64,000 bases of DNA from assembly GCA_964036315.1 (NCBI GenBank), contig OZ038482.1, forward strand, positions 14,141,434-14,205,433, in the 5' to 3' direction. Below, one piece after another: positions 54,331-64,000 of this stretch. Under the pieces are notes generated by a model. That model ran no database searches and was not told where the DNA came from. It worked only from the letters and a program-made list of their open reading frames with translations. Each line of letters begins with the position of its first letter. The stretch's first letter is position 1. This DNA comes from Acanthosepion esculentum. Its lineage: Eukaryota; Mollusca; Cephalopoda; Sepiida; Sepiidae. The position numbers and the translations under genes are program-made.

Positions 54331-54616
54331 GGGGGAATGTCTACCTGAACAAAACATTACAGTGTAAATACATAAAGAATATTAGATTGCATCCCAACGG
54401 CTATTATTGCAGGTAAAATAATCCCCACCCGATTTGAGTCTGAAGACTGGATCCCTGTTACGTTGATATGTTATTCAGTGCAAATTCTCTGAGGCAAACA
54501 CGTTCCAACCATGCAGAAACGTCCAACCCCAGAAAAAAATATAACGCACAATATCTAAATGTTGACTTCAATGTTCACTTTTATATTTACTCTCGCTCTA
54601 TCTCTATATTTCTTCT

Positions 54617-54618
<2 letters not shown>
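54331..54618. other. Short gap
   Basis: Nothing recognised. Confidence 0.4.

Positions 54619-54679
<61 letters not shown>
54619..54679. repeat. (TA)n microsatellite
   Basis: About 30 TA units. Confidence 0.97.
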
Positions 54680-54681
<2 letters not shown>

Positions 54682-54831
54682 CATTTCATCACAAAGAAGG
54701 CGATAAAGCCACTAAAATGCAAGAGGTTACCACAAGTGAAGGAAACTGAGTAAACACTCAAAGGATTCAAGAAAAGAAAATGACAACTTTGCATTATATA
54801 TAAATGTATACAAGCATGCGTATAGTGGGCG

Positions 54832-55245
54832 GGGCACTTCGACGTGTTGTAATGGTTAACAAGTTTGTCTCGCTAGATCAATTACTACTGAAAAGTGAGT
54901 ATGATTCTCACTGGGTGCCGCATACTTTCGGCCTTGTGCCACATCTAAGCTACGCCTAGAATATCATTTGGGCACATCGACGTGATGTAATGGTTAGCAA
55001 GATTGTCTCGCTAGATCAATTACTACTGAATAGTGAGTTCGACTCTCACTGGGTGCCCCATACTTTCGGCCTTGTGCCACATCTAAGCTACGCCTAGAAT
55101 ATAATTTGGGCATTTCAACGTAATGTAATGGTTAGCAAGTTTGTCTCACTAGATCAATTACGACTGAATAGCGAGTTCGATTATCAGTGAGTGCTCCATA
55201 GTTCCGGACTTGTGCCACACCTTTAGCTACGCTTAGAATATCCCT
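54832..55245 (+). repeat. Tandem trimer of a tRNA-like SINE unit, 138-bp period
   Basis: Units start at 54832, 54970 and 55108. Each has a tRNA-like head: GGGCAC..., A-box-like GTAATGGTTAGCAAG, and in unit 2 a perfect T arm GTGAGTTCGACTCTCAC followed by GGGTGCC, which pairs with the 5' GGCAC as an acceptor stem. A common tail (CGGCCTTGTGCCACATC, TAAGCTACGCCTAGAATAT) ends each unit. Unit 3 is the most diverged. The same tail occurs at 14813-15250, so the monomer is a dispersed SINE. Confidence 0.85.
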
Positions 55246-56373
55246 ATAGAATATGCTCAGCATGGAAGGACTGTTTAAAAAGCATAAACTATTTGAACAA
55301 CAAAGAACACCTTGAGAGGTTTATAGGAATTGTAAGTTCAGAAAGCGACGACTTGTAAAATGGTCTCTGTATTTGCGAAACTTTGTGAAATGTGATAATT
55401 AAAAAGAGAAGATAATGGCTTCCCATAAGTGATGGCAATTAAATAGAAAGAGGAGAATGGGCTTTTGTTACCGTGGATTTATTCCACCAGGCACTGGTAG
55501 AGGATTTTAAGAGAACTGAAAAACCTACCACAATATATTAAGCATAGCAACATTCGCTGCGCAGGTGACAATTCAGGAGGAGGACTGAAATCGCCATCAG
55601 ACAAGCGAAAGAAGGATTTAAAGGGTAAATCTGATTAAATAGTAGTGAGTAAAAGGGTTAGGATGTTAGTTAAGCAACGGGGATGTCAAACACGCGCAGA
55701 AAGAGTGGAAAATATGTTTTTAGAAACTGAGTAAGTTACTAAGGAATTGAAAAAAAAAGACATTAGAAATTAAAAAAAAAAAACCCTAGACAGCTACGTG
55801 ATGCGTACCCTAGAGAGGGTCCACAGGAAAATAAAAACTTACGGTAGGGCTACCGACAAGGGTTGAAATTACTATCCGACATGAGAGAAGTTCTAGCGAG
55901 AAAAGACAGGGGAAAGAAACTGTTGATAACAAACAGAAAATTTTACATTCAAAAGGACACACCACTGGGAAGAGAAGTCCAAGAAAGCAGTGACTAAAAT
56001 ACTTGATAAGTTTGTAAAATAACATGGAGGAACAATATCATAAAGAGAAAGCTGGTGATGATGGAGAAAGAGAGGACGCTGTGGAGATTCATAATCATCC
56101 ACGACCAGATATTTGCTTGGTTTAGCATTGTTTGATCAAAACAGTGAAACATCCAAAGAGGTTAAATGCTTTTTTATTGACATTAGTCTAAAGTAGTGTT
56201 CCCCAACTTTTTTTTAACAAGCGCCTCCTGTGAGCACACATTTTTATTGTTAACGTACCCTCGACCAGTCAAATTAACCTTCGAATATTATACTGAACTC
56301 ATCATTCATAACAAGATAACACTTAGGTGTTAGTGTAAAAATAATTTCATTAATGTTTTCGGTCCTATTATAA
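55246..56373. other. Non-coding gap, possible hAT-type end
   Basis: No gene recognised. At 56193, TAGTGTTCCCCAACTTTTTT followed by GCGCCTCCTG resembles the terminus of small hAT elements, but no matching inverted end was found before the satellite. Confidence 0.35.
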
Positions 56374-59300
56374 ATGCCAATGGTAAAAATGCTAAACAAC
56401 TTTTATTTGATAGCTAATCTTAATGTTTTCAATGTGATGGATGACTTTAGTGTTTACTGTCTAAGTCTTTTACTCTCGGTTCATTTGATAGCTGATCTCA
56501 ATGTTTTCAATGCGATGGTTGACTTTAGTGTTTACTGTCTAAGTCTCTTACTCTCGGTTCATTTGATAGCTTATCTCAATGTTTTCAATGTGATGGTTGA
56601 CATTAGTGTTTACTGTCTAAGTCTCTTACTCTCGGTTCATTTGATAGCTGATCTCAATGTGTTCAATGCGATAGTTGACTTTAGTGTTTACTGTCTAAGT
56701 CTCTTACTCTCGGTTCATTTGATAGCTGATCTCAATGTTTTCAATGCGATGGTTGACTTTAGTGTTTACTGTCTAAGTCTCTTACTCTCGGTTCATTTGA
56801 TAGCTGATCTCAATGTTTTCAATGCGATGGTTGACTTTAGTGTTTACTGTCTAAGTCTCTTACTCTAGGTTCATTTGATAGCTTATCTCAATGTTTACAA
56901 TGCGATGGTTGACTTTAGTGTTTACTGTCTAAGTCTCTTACTCTAGGTTCATTTGATCGCTTATCTCAATGTTTTCAATGTGATGGTTGACTTTAGTGTT
57001 TACTGTCTAAGTCTCTTACTCTAGGTTCATTTGATAGCTTTTCTCAAAGTTTACAATGCGATGGTTGAATTAGTGTTTACTGTCTAAGTCTCTTACTCTC
57101 GGTTCATTTGATCGCTTATCTCAATGTTTTCAATGCGATGGTTGATTTAGTGATTACTGTCTAAGTCACTTACTCTAGGTTCATTTGATAGCTTATCTCA
57201 ATGTTTACAATGCGATGGTTGACTTTAGTGTTTACTGTCTAAGTCTCTTACTCTAGGTTCATTTGATAGATTATCTCAATGTTTTCAATTTGATGGTTGA
57301 CTTTAGTGTTTACTGTCTAAGTCACTTACTCTAGGTTCATTTGATAGCTTATCTCAATGTTTTCAATGTGATGGTTGACTTTAGTGTTTACTGTCTAAGT
57401 CTCTTACTCTAGGTTCATTTGATAGCTTATCTCAATGTTTTCAATGTGATGGTTGACTTTAGTGTTTACTGTCTAAGTCTCTTATTCTAGGTTCATTTGA
57501 TCGCTTATCTCAATGTTTTCAATGTGATGGTTGACTTTAGTGTTTACTGTCTAAGTCTCTTACTCTAGGTTCATTTGAGAGCTTATCTCAATGTTTTTGA
57601 TGTGATGGTTGACGTTAGTGATTACTGTCTAAGTCTCTTACTCTAGGTTCATTTCATCGCTTATCTCAATGTTTACAATGTTTTGGTTGATTTTAGTGTT
57701 TACTGTCTAAGTCTAAGGTTCATTTGATCGCTTATCTCAATGTTTTTGATGTGATGGTTGATGTTAGTGATTACTGTCTAAGTCACTTACTCTAGGTTCA
57801 TTTGATAGCTTATCACAATGTTTTCATTGTTTTGGTTGACTTTAGTGTTTACTGTCTAAGTCTCTTACTCTAGGTTCATTTGATCACTTATCTCAATGTT
57901 TCAATGTGATGGTTGACTTTAGTATTTACTGTCTAAGTCACTTACTCTAGGTTCATTTGATAGCTTATCTCAATGTTTTCAATGAGATTGTTGACTTTAG
58001 TGTTTACTGTCTAAGTCTCTTACTCTACGTTCATTTGATCGCTTATCTCAATGTTTTCAATGTGATGGTTGACTTGAGTGTTTACTGTTTAAGTCTCTTA
58101 CTCTAGGTTCATTTGATAGCTTATCTCAATGTTTTCGATGGGATGGTTGACGTTAATGATTACTGTCTAAGTCTATTACTCTAGGTTCATTTGATCGCTT
58201 ATCTCAATGTTTACAATGTTTTGGTTGATTTTAGTGTTTACTGTCTAAGTCTAAGGTTCATTTGATCGCTTATCTCAATGTTTTCAATGTGATGGTTGAC
58301 TTTAGTGTTTACTGTCTAAGTCTCTTACTCTACGTTCATTTGATCGCTTATCTCAATGTTTTCAATGTGATGGTTGACTTTAGTGTTTACTGTCTAAGTC
58401 ACTTACTCTAGGTTCATTTGATAGCTTATCTCAATGTTTTCATTGTTTTGGTTGACTTTAGTGTTTACTGTCTAAGTCTCTTACTCTAGGTTCATTTGAT
58501 CGCTTATCTCAATGTTTTCATTGTTTTGGTTGACTTTAGTGTTTAATGTCTAAGTCTCTTACGGTAGGTTCTTTTGATCTCTTATCTCAATGTTTTCAAT
58601 GTGATGGTTGACTTTAGTGTTTACTGTCTAAGTCACTTACTCTAGGTTCATTTGATAGCTTATCTCAATGTTTTCATTGTTTTGGTTGGCTTTAGTGTTT
58701 ACTGTCTAAGTCTCTTACTCTAGGTTCATTTGATCGCTTATCTCAATGTTTTCAATGTGATGGTTGACTTTAGTGTTTACTGTCTAAGTCACTTACTCTA
58801 GGTTCATTTGATAGCTTATCTCAATGTTTTCAATGTGATGGTTGACTTTAGTGTTTACTGTCTAAGTCTCTTACTCTAGGTTCATTTGATAGCTTATCTC
58901 AATGTTTTCAATGTGATGGTTGACCTTAGTATTTACTGTCTAAGTCTCTTACTCTAGGTTCATTTGATCGCTCATCTCAATGTTTTCAATTTGATGATTG
59001 ACTTTAGTGTTTACTGTCTAAGTCTCTTACTCTAGGTTCATTTGATAGCTTATCTCAATGTTTTCAATGCGATGGTTGACTTTAGTGTTTACTGTCTAAG
59101 TCTCTTACTCTAGGTTCATTTGATCGCTTATCTCAATGTTTTCAATGCGATGGTTGACTTTAGTGTTTACTGTCTAAGTCACTTACTCTAGGTTCATTTG
59201 ATAGCTTATCTCAATGTTTTCATTGTTTTGGTTGACTTTAGTGTTTACTGTCTAAGTCTCTTACTCTTGGTTCATTTGATCGCTTATCTCAATGTTTTCA

Positions 59301-62300
59301 ATGTGATGGTTGACTTTAGTGTTTATTGTCTAAGTCACTTACTCTAGGTTCATTTGGTAGCTTATCACAATGTTTTCAATGTGATGGTTGACTTTAGTGT
59401 TTACTGTCTAAGTCTCTTACTCTAGGTTCATTTGATAGCTTATCTCAATGTTTTCAATGTGATGGTTGACTTTAGTGTTTACTGTCTAAATCTCTTACTC
59501 TAGGTTCATTTGATCGCTTATCTCAATGTTTTCAATGTGATGATTGACTTTAGTGTTTACTGTCTAAGTCTCTTACTCTAGGTTCATTTGATAGCTTATC
59601 TCAATGTTTTCAATGTGATGGTTGACTTTAGTGTTTACTGTCTAAGTCACTTACTCTAGGTTCATTTGATAGCTTATCTCAATGTTTTCAATGTGATGGT
59701 TGACTTTAGTGTTTACTGTCTAAGTCTCTTACTCTAGGTTCATTTGATAGCTTATCTCAATGTTTTTGATATGATGGTTGATGTTAGTGATTACTGTCTA
59801 AGTCTCTTACTCTAGGTTCATTTCATCGCTTATCTCAATGTTTACAATGTTTTGGTTGATTTTAGTGTTTACTGTCTAAGTCTAAGGTTCATTTGATCGC
59901 TTATCTCAATGTTTTTGATGTGATGGTTGATGTTAGTGATTACTGTCTAAGTCACTTACTCTAGGTTCATTTGATAGCTTATCTCAATGTTTTCATTGTT
60001 TTGGTTGACTTTAGTGTTTACTGTCTAAGTCTCTTACTCTAGGTTCATTTGATCGCTTATCTCAATGTTTTCAATGTGATGGTTGACTTTAGTGTTTACT
60101 GTCTAAGTCACTTACTCTAGGTTCATTTGATAGCTTATCTCAATGTTTTCAATGTGATGGTTGACTTTAGTGTTTACTGTCTAAGTCTCTTACTCTAGGT
60201 TCATTTGATAGCTTATCTCAATGTTTTCAATGTGATGGTTGACTTGAGTGTTTACTGTCTATATCTCTTACTCTAGGTTCATTTGATAGCTTATCTCAAT
60301 GTTTTCAATGTGATGGTTGACTTTAGTGTTTACTGTCTAAGTCGCTTACTCTAGGTTCATTTGGTAGCTTATCTAAATGTTTTCAATGTTTTGGTTGTCT
60401 TTAGTGTTTACTGTCTAAGTCTTATTACTCTAGGTTCATTTTATCGCTTATCTCAATGTTTACAATGCGATTGTTGATTTTAGTGTTTACTGTCTAAGTC
60501 TAAGGTTCATTTGATCGCTTATCTCAATGTTTTCAATGCGATGGTTGACTTTAGTGTTTACTGTCTAAGTCACTTACTCTAGGTCCATTTGATAGTTAAT
60601 CTCAATGTTTTCATTGTTTTGGTTGACTTTAGTGTTTACTGTCTAAGTCTCTTACTCTAGGTTCATTTGATCGCTTATCTCAATGTTTCAATGTGATGGT
60701 TGACTTTAGTATTTACTGTCTAAGTCACTTACTCTAGGTTCATTTGATAGCTTATCTCAATGTTTTCAATGAGATGGTTGACTTTAGTGTTTACTGTCTA
60801 AGTCTCTTACTCTACGTTCATTTGATCGCTTATCTCAATGTTTTCAATGTGATGGTTGACTTGAGTGTTTACTGTTTAAGTCTCTTACTCTAGGTTCATT
60901 TGATAGCTTATCTCAATGTTTTCGATGGGATGGTTGACGTTAATGATTACTGTCTAAGTCTATTACTCTAGGTTCATTTGATCGCTTATCTCAATGTTTA
61001 CAATGTTTTGGTTGATTTTAGTGTTTACTGTCTAAGTCTAAGGTTCATTTGATCGCTTATCTCAATGTCTTCAATGTGATGGTTGACTTTAGTGTTTACT
61101 GTCTAAGTCTCTTACTCTAGGTTCATTTGATCGCTTATCTCAATGTTTTCAATGTGATGGTTGACTTTAGTGTTACTGTCTCACTTACTCTAGGTTCATT
61201 TGATAGCTTATCTCAATGTTTTCAATGTGATGGTTGACTTTAGTGTTTACTGTCTAAGTCTCTTACTCTAGGTTCATTTGATAGCTTATCTCAATGTTTT
61301 CAATGTGATGGTTGACTTTAGTATTTACTGTCTAAGTCTCTTACTCTAGGTTCATTTGATCGCTTATCTCAATGTTTTCAATTTGATGATTGACTTTAGT
61401 GTTTACTGTCTAAGTCTCTTACTCTAGGTTCATTTGATAGCTTATCTCAATGTTTTCAATGTGATGGTTGACTTTAGTGTTTACTGTCTAAGTCTCTTAC
61501 TCTAGGTTCATTTGATCGCTTATCTCAATGTTTTCAATGTGATGGTTGACTTTAGTGTTTACTGTCTAAGTCACTTATTCTAGGTTCATTTGATAGCTTA
61601 TCTCAATGTTTTCATTGTTTTGGTTGACTTTAGTGTTTACTGTCTAAGTCTCTTACTCTTGGTTCATTTGATCGCTTATCTCAATGTTTTCAATGTGATG
61701 GTTGACTTTAGTGTTTACTGTCTAAGTCACTTACTCTAGGTTCATTTGGTAGCTTATCACAATGTTTTCAATGTGATGGTTGACTTTAGTGTTTACTGTC
61801 TAAGTCTCTTACTCTAGGTTCATTTGATAGCTTATCTCAATGTTTTCAATGTGATGGTTGACTTTAGTGTTTACTGTCTAAGTCTCTTACTCTAGGTTCA
61901 TTTGATCGCTTATCTCAATGTTTTCAATGTGATGATTGACTTTAGTGTTTACTGTCTAAGTCTCTTACTCTAGGTTCATTTGATAGCTTATCTCAATGTT
62001 TTCAATGTGATGGTTGACTTTAGTGTTTACTGTCTAAGTCACTTACTCTAGGTTCATTTGATAGCTTATCACAATGTTTTCAATGTGATGGTTGACTTTA
62101 GTGTTTACTGTCTAAGTCTCTTACTCTAGGTTCATTTGATAGCTTATCTCAATGTTTTTGATGTGATGGTTGATGTTAGTGATTGCTGTCTAAGTCTCTT
62201 ACTCTAGGTTCATTTCATCGCTTATCTCAATGTTTACAATGTTTTGGTTGATTTTAGTGTTTACTGTCTAAGTCTAAGGTTCATTTGATCGCTTATCTCA

Positions 62301-64000
62301 ATGTTTTTGATGTGATGGTTGACTTTAGGGTTTACTGTCTAAGTCGCTTACTCTAGGTTCATTTGGTAGCTTATCTCAATGTTTTCAATGTTTTGGTTGT
62401 CTTTAGTGTTTACTGTCTAAGTCTTATTACTCTAGGTTCATTTTATCGCTTATCTCAATGTTTACAATGCGATGGTTGATTTTAGTGTTTACTGTCTAAG
62501 TCTAAGGTTCATTTGAACGCTTATCTCAATGTTTTCAATGCGATGGTTGACTTTAGTGTTTACTGTCTAAGTCACTTACTCTAGGTCCATTTGATAGCTT
62601 ATCTCAATGTTTTCATTGTTTTGGTTGACTTTAGTGTTTACTGTCTAAGTCTCTTACTCTAGGTTCATTTGATCGCTTATCTCAATGTTTTCAATGCGAT
62701 GGTTGACTTTAGTGTTTACTGTCTAAGTCACTTACTCTAGGTTCATTTGATAGCTTATCACAATGTTTTCAATGTGATGGTTGACTTTAGTGTTTACTGT
62801 CTAAGTCTCTTACTCTAGGTTCATTTGATAGCTTATCTCAATGTTTTTGATGTGATGGTTGATGTTAGTGATTACTGTCTAAGTCTCTTACTCTAGGTTC
62901 ATTTCATCGCTTATCTCAATGTTTTCAATGTGATGATTGACTTTAGTGTTTACTGTCTAAGTCTCTTACTCTAGGTTCATTTGATAGCTTATCTCAATGT
63001 TTTCAATGTGATGGTTGACTTTAGTGTTTACTGTCTAAGTCACTTACTCTAGGTTCATTTGATAGCTTATCACAATGTTTTCAATGTGATGGTTGACTTT
63101 AGTGTTTACTGTCTAAGTCTCTTACTCTAGGTTCATTTGATAGCTTATCTCAATGTTTTTGATGTGATGGTTGATGTTAGTGATTACTGTCTAAGTCTCT
63201 TACTCTAGGTTCATTTCATCGCTTATCTCAATGTTTACAATGTTTTGGTTGATTTTAGTGTTTACTGTCTAAGTCTAAGGTTCATTTGATCGCTTATCTC
63301 AATGTTTTTGATGTGATGGTTGACTTTAGGGTTTACTGTCTAAGTCGCTTACTCTAGGTTCATTTGGTAGCTTATCTCAATGTTTTCAATGTTTTGGTTG
63401 TCTTTAGTGTTTACTGTCTAAGTCTTATTACTCTAGGTTCATTTTATCGCTTATCTCAATGTTTACAATGCGATGGTTGATTTTAGTGTTTACTGTCTAA
63501 GTCTAAGGTTCATTTGAACGCTTATCTCAATGTTTTCAATGCGATGGTTGACTTTAGTGTTTACTGTCTAAGTCACTTACTCTAGGTCCATTTGATAGCT
63601 TATCTCAATGTTTTCATTGTTTTGGTTGACTTTAGTGTTTACTGTCTAAGTCTCTTACTCTAGGTTCATTTGATCGCTTATCTCAATGTTTTCAATGCGA
63701 TGGTTGACTTTAGTGTTTACTGTCTAAGTCACTTACTCTAGGTCCATTTGATAGTTAATCTCAATGTTTTCATTGTTTTGGTTGACTTTAGTGTTTACTG
63801 TCTAAGTCTCTTACTCTAGGTTCATTTGATCGCTTATCTCAATGTTTCAATGTGATGGTTGACTTTAGTATTTACTGTCTAAGTCACTTACTCTAGGTTC
63901 ATTTGATAGCTTATCTCAATGTTTTCAATGAGATGGTTGACTTTAGTGTTTACTGTCTAAGTCTCTTACTCTACGTTCATTTGATCGCTTATCTCAATGT
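56374..64000. repeat. 78-bp tandem satellite, about 97 copies, continues past the window
   Basis: The unit begins TTCATTTGATAGCTTATCTC and continues through TTTACTGTCTAAGTCTC. Copies vary (GATAGC or GATCGC, CAATGTGATGG or CATTGTTTTGG, CTCTTAC or CACTTAC). A shortened unit with TAAGTCTAAGGTTCATT recurs at 57713, 58251, 59881, 60499, 61037, 62272, 62510, 63276 and 63514. The pair spacing of 538 bp recurs at an offset of 2786, and the last two pairs repeat at 1004 bp: a higher-order structure. The first copies are the most diverged. 78 is divisible by 3, so the first six copies form a 164-aa open frame (56374-56868) of a 26-aa repeat. A TCG-to-TAG change closes it in later units, so coding is unlikely. 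Confidence 0.97.

Noticed and set aside
54970..55056. Functional tRNA gene
   Set aside because: The T arm is perfect, but the length between the boxes, the weak acceptor pairing and the shared tail in three tandem units point to a tRNA-derived SINE.
56374..56868. 164-aa protein of 26-aa repeats
   Set aside because: It arises because the satellite period is a multiple of 3. Most units carry a stop at the same codon, and there is no start context or flanking gene.

Overview
The window is eukaryotic, intergenic-type DNA that is almost entirely repeats. I see no operon, no bacterial gene, no rRNA and no host protein-coding gene I can defend. The mix points to a cephalopod mollusc, most likely an octopus: dense tRNA-derived SINEs, decayed Jockey/CR1-like LINEs, Penelope-like elements (PLEs) with GIY-YIG ends, several Tc1/mariner/pogo relics, and long AT, CA and AAT microsatellites. 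The species call rests on recognising repeat types from memory and has not been checked by a search.

Layout. 214-6209 is a near-perfect 29-bp satellite of about 206 copies. 6931-8548 is a complete but dead Tc1-like transposon with 220-bp IR/DR ends. 9001-15255 holds two head-to-head SINE dimers, a Tc1 scrap, a PLE C-terminal fragment beside a fold-back, and a truncated mariner. 16018-18392 is a minus-strand LINE with a solo LTR inside it. 18935-21020 holds a SINE with a linked 400-bp repeat, then a Jockey-like LINE split by another LTR-like insertion. 21021-25900 is AT-rich with microsatellites, a PLE tail and a solo LTR. 25930-36240 is a patchwork of LINE, PLE and SINE fragments, plus a 37-bp-arm hairpin and a Helitron-like end. 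36413-45565 has more SINE dimers, a mariner, a small Tc1-like element, a pogo/Tigger relic whose end has expanded into a 16-bp minisatellite, and SINEs. 46199-49646 is the best-preserved gene-like object: a plus-strand LINE encoding reverse transcriptase plus a CCHC/restriction-like endonuclease end, bounded on both sides by AAT/TAA microsatellites. 49650-53205 holds PLE, Tc1 and LINE relics. 54832-55245 is a trimer of a tRNA-like 138-bp unit. 56374-64000 is a 78-bp satellite of nearly 100 copies that runs off the window.

How it fits together. The parts are layers of transposition, not a pathway. The most interesting item is a tRNA-headed SINE that occurs six times as a head-to-head palindromic dimer and once as a monomer. 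Three dimers are flanked by direct repeats of 12-14 bp, and in five of the six one outer end has the full tail while the other stops at the same internal point. The palindrome therefore appears to move as one unit with defined, unequal ends.
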